Source: UMGS1322 sp045603265
GTDB lineage: Bacteria > Bacillota > Clostridia > Christensenellales > QALW01
DNA length: 9,297 nt
Assembly: GCA_045603265.1 (NCBI GenBank)
Contig: JAZULU010000260.1
Location: 1 to 9,297, forward strand
Direction: 5' to 3'
Positions 1-6,146 of the stretch are shown here, one piece after another. Both the position numbers and the translations under genes were made by a program. Numbering within the stretch: the first letter of the stretch is position 1; each line of letters starts with the position of its first letter. The notes under the pieces are model-generated. The model had not been told where the DNA came from. It did not search any database and saw only the letters and a program-made list of their open reading frames with translations.

Positions 1-1491
1 GATATTATTGCAAAAAGCGTATTTTACTCCGTTTGCCTTTATCTTGGCTTCGTCAAAGGGAAAGATAAGGGACGGTATTTCGCCGATAACATTTGAAAAC
101 CGTGAAACACGCTCATCAATTTTATCTATTGGCACAATTACTGGTACGTCGTCTTGAATTTTGTCAAGTTGACTTGTATCAGTCACCCTTAAAACGATTT
201 TGTTTTCTCTTAAAATTTCTTCCTTATATATATTTAGGGGAAGAATTTTCTGTTTTTTTGTTTCTGTGCGCTTTGTTGTAAGTTCTTCTAAAGCCTTGCG
301 CCTTAACGCATTAAGACTTGAAAAGGGATAGGAAAGACCTGCATCAATATCTACCGAGATCTCCTTTATATAATAAGGAGTTCCGCCGGTTTTTGAAAGT
401 TGCTTTTTAACGTCATCAGATTCAGTTTGTCTGTTTATAGCATTTTCAGGAAAATCTCCCAAAATAACAACTGAATTTGTTCCGTCAGAAACCGTAACTT
501 TTGCTTGTTCATCCCTATAAATTTCCGCAGAAATTGTTATGGGCACGTTTTGCACTTCATTTTTATACTTTTGCGCTATATCTTTTAAAACGCTTTCAGC
601 GGCAACAACGTCCTCTTTTCTGCGATAGCCGAACATATCAAGCGTTCTTTTATTTTTAATATATCCATCGGTAAACCCTGAACGTGAAAATACTTTTTTA
701 AGATTTTCTATATCAGGTTGCTTGCCCGAAAGTGCATCACGGCAAGCACTGACTGCCGAATAAACATACTCCGGACGTTTCATTCTGCCTTCTATTTTTA
801 ACGATGCCACGCCTATTTCTTTTAACTTATTTATATAGGATATATGGCACATATCCTTTAAGGAAAGAGCATATTCGCGGTTTTTCACCTTAAAATCAAG
901 TCGACATGGCTGAGCACACAAACCGCGGTTACCGCTTCTTTGTCCTAAAATCGAAGAAAGATAGCAGCCGCCTGAAAAACACATGCACAACGCACCGTGA
1001 ATAAATACTTCAATTTCAAGAGTAGTATTTTCGCAAATGTATTTTATCTCTTCAAAGCAAAGTTCCCGCGATAAAACAACGCGAGAAAAACCAAGTTTTT
1101 CAAGTTCTTTTACCCCTGAAAGATTGTGTACCGTAAGTTGAGTGGATGCGTGCATTTCAAAATCGGGAAAACTTTCCTTTACGATCTTAGCAACGCCAAG
1201 ATCCTGAACGATCAGCGCGTCAACACCAATTTGCGCAAGAGTTTTTATATCGTTATAGACTGTTTCAATTTCATCATCGGTAACAAGGGTATTTAACGCC
1301 CCATGAACTTTCACACCGTGAGCATGACAATATTTTACCGAATCTTCTAATTCTTCCAAGGTAAAATTTTTAGCATTTCTTCTGGCGTTAAAAGTACCGT
1401 AGCCTAAATATACCGCATCTGCACCTGCGCGGACTGCCGCTTCTAACTGTTCCCTTGCCCCAGCAGGAGCAAGTATCTCAATATTATTCAT
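1..1491 (-). CDS. U32 family protein (peptidase U32 / RlhA-like), C-terminus cut by window edge
   Basis: The frame is open for 497 codons from ATG 1491 down to base 1, and the rest of the gene lies outside. The protein starts MNNIEILAPAGAREQLEAAV, the usual N-terminus of U32 proteins. It carries the full U32 signature at residues 161-179 (EVFIHGALCMCFSGGCYLS). Cysteines C169, C176, C192 and C196 fit the pattern that binds a [4Fe-4S] cluster in characterised U32 members, and C215 in the SLKDMC segment may also contribute. An SLKIEGRMKRPEYV-type motif follows, and the C-terminal part resembles the DUF3656 extension of long Firmicute U32 proteins (usually 700 or more residues). Characterised relatives hydroxylate 23S rRNA (RlhA) or ubiquinone precursors (UbiU/V). 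The peptidase name is historical, and rRNA modification is an inference here. The start is supported by an AAAAGGAG site just upstream. The gene is transcribed away from the ABC operon. Confidence 0.93.
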   Translation of the reverse strand, partial: MNNIEILAPAGAREQLEAAVRAGADAVYLGYGTFNARRNAKNFTLEELEDSVKYCHAHGVKVHGALNTLVTDDEIETVYNDIKTLAQIGVDALIVQDLGVAKIVKESFPDFEMHASTQLTVHNLSGVKELEKLGFSRVVLSRELCFEEIKYICENTTLEIEVFIHGALCMCFSGGCYLSSILGQRSGNRGLCAQPCRLDFKVKNREYALSLKDMCHISYINKLKEIGVASLKIEGRMKRPEYVYSAVSACRDALSGKQPDIENLKKVFSRSGFTDGYIKNKRTLDMFGYRRKEDVVAAESVLKDIAQKYKNEVQNVPITISAEIYRDEQAKVTVSDGTNSVVILGDFPENAINRQTESDDVKKQLSKTGGTPYYIKEISVDIDAGLSYPFSSLNALRRKALEELTTKRTETKKQKILPLNIYKEEILRENKIVLRVTDTSQLDKIQDDVPVIVPIDKIDERVSRFSNVIGEIPSLIFPFDEAKIKANGVKYAFCNNI

Positions 1492-1520
1492 TTTTTGCTC
1501 CTTTTAAGTGCTTTTTTTAT

Positions 1521-1549
1521 ATTATAGCATAAGCGATGTTTTTTGAAAA
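1521..1549 (-). promoter_or_regulatory. Promoter of the U32 gene
   Basis: Read on the minus strand, TTTTCA (1544-1549) is followed after 17 bp by a perfect TATAAT (1521-1526) with an extended-10 TGC just before it. Transcription would start about 20 bp upstream of the AAAAGGAG site and the ATG at 1491. The -35 is weak (4 of 6) but the extended -10 compensates. Confidence 0.75.
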
Positions 1550-1570
1550 TAAAAAAAGTGCAAAAAACTG

Positions 1571-1599
1571 TTGACAATACAGACAAAATACTGTATCAT
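1571..1599 (+). promoter_or_regulatory. Promoter of the amino acid ABC operon
   Basis: TTGACA (1571-1576) is a perfect -35 and is followed after 17 bp by TATCAT (1594-1599). The expected start is near 1606, giving a leader of about 50 nt. It is divergent from the U32 promoter 20 bp away, so the two could influence each other. Confidence 0.8.
1577..1596. promoter_or_regulatory. Possible operator between -35 and -10 of the ABC operon promoter
   Basis: A perfect inverted repeat ATACAG-N8-CTGTAT fills the spacer and overlaps the -10 box. A dimeric regulator bound there would block or remodel RNA polymerase. No regulator for it is evident in the window and the half-site matches no operator I recognise with certainty, so this is an inference from symmetry and position. 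Confidence 0.4.
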
Positions 1600-1611
1600 A
1601 TGCTCATAATC

Positions 1612-1635
1612 ATTGCTTTAGCATAATAAAGCGAT
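1612..1635 (+). promoter_or_regulatory. Hairpin in the 5' leader of the ABC operon
   Basis: A 9-bp stem (1612-1620 with 1627-1635, one G-U pair) closes a 6-nt loop GCATAA. It ends 5 nt before the AAAGGAG ribosome binding site at 1641-1647. It has no following T-run, so it is not a terminator. It may stabilise the 5' end or tune translation. No known riboswitch fold is recognisable. Confidence 0.45.
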
Positions 1636-1655
1636 AAAACAAAGGAGAGAAAATT

Positions 1656-2450
1656 ATGAAAAAATTATTAGTTCTTATGCTTACCGTTGTAATGGTATTT
1701 GCATGCTTTGCAGGCTGTGCTGACAACAAAAAGGTTATCGTTGCTGAAAAGGAATCAGCAGGTGAAACAGTTGCACAGACCGCTGACGAATTTAAAGAGG
1801 GTTACACCTACACCGCAGTTGATACTCAGGCAAAGGCACTTATGGAAGTTTCTTCCGGCACTGCTGACGTTGCTATCGTTGACTATGTAATGTCAATCGG
1901 CTCAATCGGCGAAGGTACTGACTATGCTAACCTTAAGGTTGAGGGCACAGGCTTCAACGAAGAAAACTACGGTATTGCTTTCAGAAAAGGCTCCGATATT
2001 ACAAACAAAGTAAACGAAGCAATTAAGACTCTTAAAGCAAACGGCAAACTTGAAGAGATCGCTAAAAAGTATAAACTTGAAGGCGTTGTTACCGCAACAG
2101 CGGATACTGAGCCCTTTAAGCAGGCTGAACAGGATTCCGATTGGGAATATGTTAAGAACAACGGCAAACTTGTTATCGGTATCACATACTTTGCTCCCAT
2201 GAACTACAAGGATGATAACGGCGAACTTATTGGTTTTGAAACAGAATTTGCAAAAGCAGTTTGCGCAGAACTTGGTATTGAAGCAGAATTCCAGGAGATC
2301 AGTTGGGCAGCAAAAGAAACTGAACTTGCTTCAAAGAACATTGACTGCATCTGGAACGGTATGACAATCACCGAAGAAAGAGAAGCAAACATGAGCATTT
2401 CAATTCCTTACATGCAGAACAAGCAGGTTAAGGTTGTAAAGGCAAACTGA
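1656..2450 (+). CDS. Amino acid ABC transporter substrate-binding lipoprotein with circularly permuted domain order
   Basis: This 264-residue lipoprotein is the extracellular binding component of a polar amino acid importer (SBP family 3). Residues 1-20 are a lipoprotein signal peptide with lipobox FAGC and lipidated C21. Residues 27-145 match the normal second half of the family: a SAGET loop, GTADVAIVD with the probable ligand Asp D76, an ENYGIAFRKGSD segment and a final KVNEAIKTLKANGKLEEIAKKY helix region. After a 17-residue linker, residues 163-264 match the normal first half: NGKLVIGITYFAPMNYKDDN, the ELIGFETEFAKAV helix, and GMTITEER with the probable carboxylate-binding R242. The chain ends at VKVVKAN, where ordinary members cross into the second lobe. 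Both ligand residues are kept, and total length is about normal, so this is not a truncation. The start has AAAGGAG 8 bp upstream. The permease begins 12 bp after the stop. The substrate is unknown; cystine or another polar amino acid is a guess from the family. Confidence 0.92.
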   Translation: MKKLLVLMLTVVMVFACFAGCADNKKVIVAEKESAGETVAQTADEFKEGYTYTAVDTQAKALMEVSSGTADVAIVDYVMSIGSIGEGTDYANLKVEGTGFNEENYGIAFRKGSDITNKVNEAIKTLKANGKLEEIAKKYKLEGVVTATADTEPFKQAEQDSDWEYVKNNGKLVIGITYFAPMNYKDDNGELIGFETEFAKAVCAELGIEAEFQEISWAAKETELASKNIDCIWNGMTITEEREANMSISIPYMQNKQVKVVKAN

Positions 2451-2462
2451 TAGGAGATTAAA

Positions 2463-3107
2463 ATGAGTTTTCAACAAGTAACTTATGAGTTGCTTGTGGG
2501 TTTCTGGGAAAACTGCAAACTTTTTGGTGAAACGCTGTTGTTTGCAATTCCGTTGGGTTTAATTATAACCTTTGGCTCAATGTCAAAATTCAAGCCTTTA
2601 AAGTACTTAATTAAAACATTTGTCTGGATCATCAGGGGAACACCTCTGATGCTCCAGCTTTTTGTTGTTTTATATGTACCCGGTCTTGTATTTGGCGTAC
2701 CCATGCGCAACCGAATGTTGGCGGCACTTATCGCCTTTGTTATTAACTACGCCTGTTATTTTTCCGAAATTTACCGTGGCGGAATCGAAAGCATTTCCCG
2801 TGGACAATGGGAGGCAGGTCAAGTTTTAGGCTTAACAAAACCGCAGATCTTCTTTAAGATAATTCTTTTGCAGGTGGTTAAGCGCATTGTTCCGCCCATG
2901 TCAAACGAAATTATTACACTTGTTAAGGATACATCCCTTGCCCGTGTTATTGCAGTTGCTGAAATTCTGCTGGCGGCTGAGCGCTTTGCAGGCAAAGGTC
3001 TTATTTGGCCCTTGTTCTACACAGGTGTTTTCTTCCTGCTTTTCAACGGCGCACTTACACTTTTGTTTGGCTACATCGAGAAAAAATTAGATTATTTTAA
3101 AGGTTAA
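2463..3107 (+). CDS. Amino acid ABC transporter permease (HisM/GlnP type)
   Basis: A 214-residue inner-membrane permease, the normal length for this family. About five hydrophobic segments are visible (roughly residues 20-37, 61-80, 86-103, 150-172 and 181-203). The family motif RGTPLMLQL is at 58-66. The EAA loop that contacts the ATPase spans about 102-124 (EIYRGGIESISRGQWEAGQV and the following LGLT). The C-terminal part has VKDTSLARVIAVAEIL, typical of GlnP/TcyB/HisM proteins. The start is preceded by TAGGAG at good spacing. It lies 12 bp after the lipoprotein gene and 2 bp before the ATPase gene, so the three are co-translated from one message. Only one permease gene is present, so a homodimeric pore is likely. 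Confidence 0.95.
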   Translation: MSFQQVTYELLVGFWENCKLFGETLLFAIPLGLIITFGSMSKFKPLKYLIKTFVWIIRGTPLMLQLFVVLYVPGLVFGVPMRNRMLAALIAFVINYACYFSEIYRGGIESISRGQWEAGQVLGLTKPQIFFKIILLQVVKRIVPPMSNEIITLVKDTSLARVIAVAEILLAAERFAGKGLIWPLFYTGVFFLLFNGALTLLFGYIEKKLDYFKG

Positions 3108-3109
3108 AT

Positions 3110-3859
3110 ATGAGTATATTGAAAGTAGAAGGTCTTTCAAAGACTTTCGGAAAAAACGAAGTTCTGAAAAACATAAGTTTTTCCCTTGAAAAAGGTGAAG
3201 TGCTTTCCATAATCGGATCATCAGGTTCAGGAAAAACAACTCTTTTACGTTGTCTGAATTTTCTTGAGTTTGCTGAAAACGGTACAATTACGGTAGGCGA
3301 TAAAATCGTTTATGACGGCGCACAGAAAAAATCCCTTTCTGATGCCGTTTTAAGGCAAAACCGCCTTCACTTCGGCCTTGTTTTTCAGCAATTCAACTTA
3401 TTCCCCCAATATTCAGTTTTAAAGAACGTTACCCTTGCGCCTACCCTTTTAAATCGAGGTACTGCCGAAGAAATCAACGAGCGCGCCCTCAGTTTGATTG
3501 ATAGGGTTGGGTTAAAAGACAAAGCCGATGCTTATCCCTGCACTCTTTCAGGCGGACAGCAACAGCGTGTTGCCATTGCCCGCGCATTGGCACTTGAGCC
3601 TGATATTCTTTGTTTTGACGAGCCTACCAGCGCACTGGATCCCGAATTAACAGGCGAGGTTTTAAAGGTTATCCGATCCCTTAAAGGTCACGATTCCACA
3701 ATGATCGTTGTTACCCACGAAATGCAGTTTGCCCGTGAGGTTTCCGACCGCGTTATATTTATGGCTGACGGCATTATTGAAGAAGAGGGCACTCCCGAAG
3801 AAGTTTTCTCAAACCCCAAATCAGAAAGATTAAAAGCATTTTTATCAAACAGTTTATAA
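3110..3859 (+). CDS. Amino acid ABC transporter ATP-binding protein (GlnQ/TcyC type)
   Basis: A 249-residue cytoplasmic ATPase that powers the importer. All nucleotide-binding motifs are intact: Walker A GSSGSGKT at 36-43, Q-loop glutamine Q93 in VFQQFNLFP, signature LSGGQ at 146-150, Walker B ILCFDE at 166-171 with catalytic E171, D-loop SALD, and switch histidine H203 in VTHEM. FNLFP after the Q-loop and the LSGGQQQRVAIARAL stretch are typical of polar amino acid uptake ATPases. An AAAGG site lies 8 bp before the ATG, inside the end of the permease gene. It is the last gene of the operon and is followed within 2 bp by the terminator. Confidence 0.96.
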   Translation: MSILKVEGLSKTFGKNEVLKNISFSLEKGEVLSIIGSSGSGKTTLLRCLNFLEFAENGTITVGDKIVYDGAQKKSLSDAVLRQNRLHFGLVFQQFNLFPQYSVLKNVTLAPTLLNRGTAEEINERALSLIDRVGLKDKADAYPCTLSGGQQQRVAIARALALEPDILCFDEPTSALDPELTGEVLKVIRSLKGHDSTMIVVTHEMQFAREVSDRVIFMADGIIEEEGTPEEVFSNPKSERLKAFLSNSL

Positions 3860-3860
3860 G

Positions 3861-3891
3861 AAAAAGCACTTCACAGCGTGAAGTGCTTTTT
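3861..3891. terminator. Bidirectional terminator between ABC operon and dehydrogenase gene
   Basis: A perfect 14-bp stem (3861-3874 with 3878-3891), core GCACTTCAC / GTGAAGTGC, has a 3-nt loop. It is flanked by A5 on the left and T5 on the right, so it reads as an intrinsic terminator on both strands. It sits between the stop codons of the convergent ATPase (3859) and dehydrogenase (3895) genes. Confidence 0.93.
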
Positions 3892-3894
3892 AGT

Positions 3895-5133
3895 TTAGAA
3901 GTTTTCGAGCAAATATTTTTCAGCCGCAGCAGACCATAAACCGTTGTTTTCTTTTACAAGTTTATCAAGAATTTTAAATCTTTCGTCTGTTTTGCCCAAA
4001 GATTCAAAATCATTAAGTGCGGTCAGGGGCAATTCAATATGTGTATAAATTAACTTTTTACCGCCTTCAATTTCCGGTAACCGCTTAGTAGTATCAATAG
4101 CCGCATCAATACCGCCAATGTGGGTGATCATAACTGCCGGATCTATACGTTGTTCGCCAATAAGTTTAACAATATCGTGCATATCTCCGGTAGTGCTTCC
4201 GCTTGTACCTGCAACGTGGTGCTGAGCATAATGAACGTTATAGAAATTAAAGTTCGCGCTGAATTTTTTATCAAGAGGCCCTGCGAAGAAGTTAAGGCAA
4301 CCGTCAAAGCCTAAAATAGCATCACCCAATTCAACTACCTGGGGAGAAGGTGCATAAACGAAAACGTCATCAAAACCGCCTGATGATATTTTTATAAGTT
4401 CATCCTTGTCGGTCGTATTAGTGAAAATAAGTTCAATGCCGTTCTCTTTTGCTTTTTCAGGTGAAAAGATCTCTTTGGCACGGTTTAATCTTTCTTCATC
4501 AATATCCGTTACAACAAGAAGTGACGGCTTAACGTCGCCATGCAACGCAATATCAATAGCAACAAGTCCCATAGGTCCGCATCCTGCAAGAATTGCAACC
4601 TTGCCGTTTGGTTTAATATTGGTGTAAGGCAAAAGATCGTCGTCAAGATGTAAACTTGCCTTATATCCTCTTATAACACATGAGGCAGGTTCAATTAACG
4701 AGCCTTTAAAGAAGCTGTCGCTTTCAAGTTTAATAAGGAAATCGTTTTCAAGAATATGATCATAAACTATCGAGTAGGTTGAAACTCCGCCGATCTCACC
4801 GAAAGTGTAGCCAACAGTGGAAACACCGCCTTCAAGATAGGCAAGTACGGGAGGCATAACTACCTTATCGCCTTTTTTAAATTTATCCTTCCATTTATTG
4901 GTAACCTCAACTACTTCTGCGCAAAACTCATGGCCGATGATAACGGGCTTTTCGCTTATGTTATCAGGCACGCGAAGATGCTTTGATCCCTGCTTTACTG
5001 TCTTATAAGTTGACATACAAACGCTGTCGGAAACCACTTTTATTAAAATTTCACCGTCTTTAAGGGCAGGTAATTCAAATTCTTCAAGTCTTAAATCGTT
5101 TTCACCATACAAACGAACTGCTTTTGTCTTCAT
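3895..5133 (-). CDS. Zinc-dependent sugar (alcohol) dehydrogenase, SorE-like
   Basis: A 412-residue medium-chain dehydrogenase resembling L-sorbose-1-phosphate reductase (SorE). Its N-terminus (MKTKAVRLYGENDLRLEEFE), SDSVCMSTYK segment, FAGPLDKKF and GGKKLIYT stretches fit that subfamily from memory. Probable catalytic zinc ligands are C39, H68 with E69 (GHEF), and E149 (EPASC). The four-cysteine structural zinc lobe seen in classical alcohol dehydrogenases is absent. The Rossmann loop is AGCGPMG (183-189), and D210 at the end of the second strand suggests NAD(H) preference. The likely reaction is interconversion of a ketose phosphate and a sugar alcohol phosphate, with the exact substrate unknown. 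It lies 12 bp downstream of the aldolase gene. Its AAGGAG site overlaps the aldolase stop codon, so the two are one transcript under the SorC-type operator. Confidence 0.88.
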   Translation of the reverse strand: MKTKAVRLYGENDLRLEEFELPALKDGEILIKVVSDSVCMSTYKTVKQGSKHLRVPDNISEKPVIIGHEFCAEVVEVTNKWKDKFKKGDKVVMPPVLAYLEGGVSTVGYTFGEIGGVSTYSIVYDHILENDFLIKLESDSFFKGSLIEPASCVIRGYKASLHLDDDLLPYTNIKPNGKVAILAGCGPMGLVAIDIALHGDVKPSLLVVTDIDEERLNRAKEIFSPEKAKENGIELIFTNTTDKDELIKISSGGFDDVFVYAPSPQVVELGDAILGFDGCLNFFAGPLDKKFSANFNFYNVHYAQHHVAGTSGSTTGDMHDIVKLIGEQRIDPAVMITHIGGIDAAIDTTKRLPEIEGGKKLIYTHIELPLTALNDFESLGKTDERFKILDKLVKENNGLWSAAAEKYLLENF

Positions 5134-5145
5134 AATTATTTCTCC

Positions 5146-6015
5146 TTAAATGCGACCTGCGCTGCCGAATTTTCTGATTTTATCCTTTACAACTTCTTTC
5201 ATCATCGTCATTGCATCCTCATATACGATAAAGGGCCAGGTTGAAGGATTTTCTACTGAATTAAGTTTATCTTTAAGACCCTTATTAAGCGCACCTACAA
5301 CATCAGAATATATATTTATCTTGGTTATGCCGTGATGAATTGCATTTTGCATCTGATCATCGGGAGTACCGCTTCCACCATGAAGAACAAGAGGTCTGTC
5401 ACAAAGGGCAACAATCTCGTCAAGTCTGTCAATTCTAAGTTCAGGCGTCTTTTTATATACACCGTGAGAAGTACCTATTGCAACTGCAAGAGCATCTACG
5501 TCAGTTTTTACCACAAATTTTTTAACTCCATCGGGAACAGTTAACCTTTCACCGGGGTCGGTATCGCTGCCGGTTTCGCTTATGCTTCCGACGCTTGCAT
5601 TTCCAACGTGGCCAAGTTCCGCTTCAACGGTTATTCCGTATTTGTGAGCGTACTCCGTAACCTTTAAAGTGTTTTTTGCATTATTTTCAAAATCAAGCAC
5701 AGAGCCGTCATACATAACTGAACTGAAACCAACGTCGATGGCTCTTTTGATAAGTTCAAAATCTGTTGCATGATCTAAGTGAAAGCATACGGGAATATCG
5801 AAAAAGTTTGATGCTTCCTTTACCATTGATGATAATAAAACCATTCCCTTGCCCGTTAAATCGACGCCAAGTCCCATAAGAAGCGCAGGAGAACGTTCCT
5901 CCTCGCAGGCTTCAAGAACGGCCCTCATCATTTCATAATTGCTAACGTCAAAGGCTGGGATGGCATAGTGATTTTTTCTTGCATCCTCAAGCATTTCTTT
6001 CATTGATACTAACAT
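5146..6015 (-). CDS. Class II (zinc) ketose-phosphate aldolase, FbaA/GatY-like
   Basis: A 289-residue zinc aldolase, close to the length of tagatose-bisphosphate aldolases GatY/KbaY. It would cleave a ketose (bis)phosphate into dihydroxyacetone phosphate and an aldehyde. The motifs are complete: HLDHATD with catalytic D81 and zinc ligand H82, VEAELGHVG with E133, AIGTSHGVY with zinc H184, and VLHGGSGTP with zinc H212, followed by KINIYSD, which helps bind phosphate. The start at 6015 is chosen because GGAGG lies 7 bp upstream. The frame remains open to a TTG at 6078, but that would run through the promoter. Neighbours are a SorE-like dehydrogenase (same transcript) and a divergent SorC regulator. 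This points to a dedicated sugar pathway rather than housekeeping glycolysis. The exact sugar cannot be read from sequence alone. Confidence 0.92.
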   Translation of the reverse strand: MLVSMKEMLEDARKNHYAIPAFDVSNYEMMRAVLEACEEERSPALLMGLGVDLTGKGMVLLSSMVKEASNFFDIPVCFHLDHATDFELIKRAIDVGFSSVMYDGSVLDFENNAKNTLKVTEYAHKYGITVEAELGHVGNASVGSISETGSDTDPGERLTVPDGVKKFVVKTDVDALAVAIGTSHGVYKKTPELRIDRLDEIVALCDRPLVLHGGSGTPDDQMQNAIHHGITKINIYSDVVGALNKGLKDKLNSVENPSTWPFIVYEDAMTMMKEVVKDKIRKFGSAGRI

Positions 6016-6043
6016 ATTAAAACCTCCGTTTTCGTTTTTGAAA

Positions 6044-6072
6044 ATTATATCATCACTATTAACATTTGTCAA
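6044..6072 (-). promoter_or_regulatory. Promoter of the aldolase-dehydrogenase operon
   Basis: On the minus strand a perfect TTGACA (6067-6072) and a perfect TATAAT (6044-6049) are separated by 17 bp. The -35 lies inside the inverted repeat at 6060-6084, so the regulator bound there must contact or exclude RNA polymerase at this promoter. The leader to the ATG at 6015 is about 20 nt. Confidence 0.88.
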
Positions 6073-6084
6073 TACCAAATGTTA
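6060..6084. promoter_or_regulatory. SorC-type operator, perfect 9-bp inverted repeat
   Basis: TAACATTTG (6060-6068) and CAAATGTTA (6076-6084) are perfect inverted copies separated by 7 bp. The site covers the -35 of the aldolase promoter and ends 5 bp before the -35 of the regulator promoter. It is the obvious binding site for the divergent SorC-family protein. That assignment is inferred from position and symmetry. Confidence 0.78.
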
Positions 6085-6088
6085 TAAA

Positions 6089-6117
6089 TTGACTTTATCT
6101 AAAAGATGTAATATAAT
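6089..6117 (+). promoter_or_regulatory. Promoter of the SorC-family regulator
   Basis: TTGACT (6089-6094) is followed after 17 bp by a perfect TATAAT (6112-6117). The expected start near 6124 falls within the third operator half-site at 6121-6130, which suggests negative autoregulation. Confidence 0.85.
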
Positions 6118-6120
6118 ATG

Positions 6121-6130
6121 TATAACATTT
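6121..6130. promoter_or_regulatory. Third operator half-site at the regulator start point
   Basis: TATAACATTT here is the exact reverse complement of 6077-6086. The centres are 44 bp apart, about four helical turns. It sits on the predicted transcription start of the regulator. A tetrameric SorC protein could bridge this half-site and the main palindrome. Confidence 0.6.
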
Positions 6131-6146
6131 AAGCAGGTGAAAAAGA

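Noticed and set aside
93..281. 62-residue plus-strand open frame
   Set aside because: It is antisense to the well-supported U32 gene, has no ribosome binding site and shows no recognisable protein features.
1656..2450. Explaining the lipoprotein as a truncated pseudogene or collapsed tandem repeat
   Set aside because: Both halves are complete in sequence motifs and total length is normal. The frame is intact, and the ribosome binding sites of this and the next gene are in place. Collapse of tandem copies would give the normal order.
6016..6060. CcpA cre site upstream of the aldolase gene
   Set aside because: The A/T-rich leader has a CGAAAACG-like stretch but no match to the full cre consensus on either strand.
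6016..6078. 21-residue N-terminal extension of the aldolase starting at TTG 6078
   Set aside because: It would cross the -10 and -35 boxes and the operator. The ATG at 6015 has GGAGG at ideal spacing and matches the family N-terminus.
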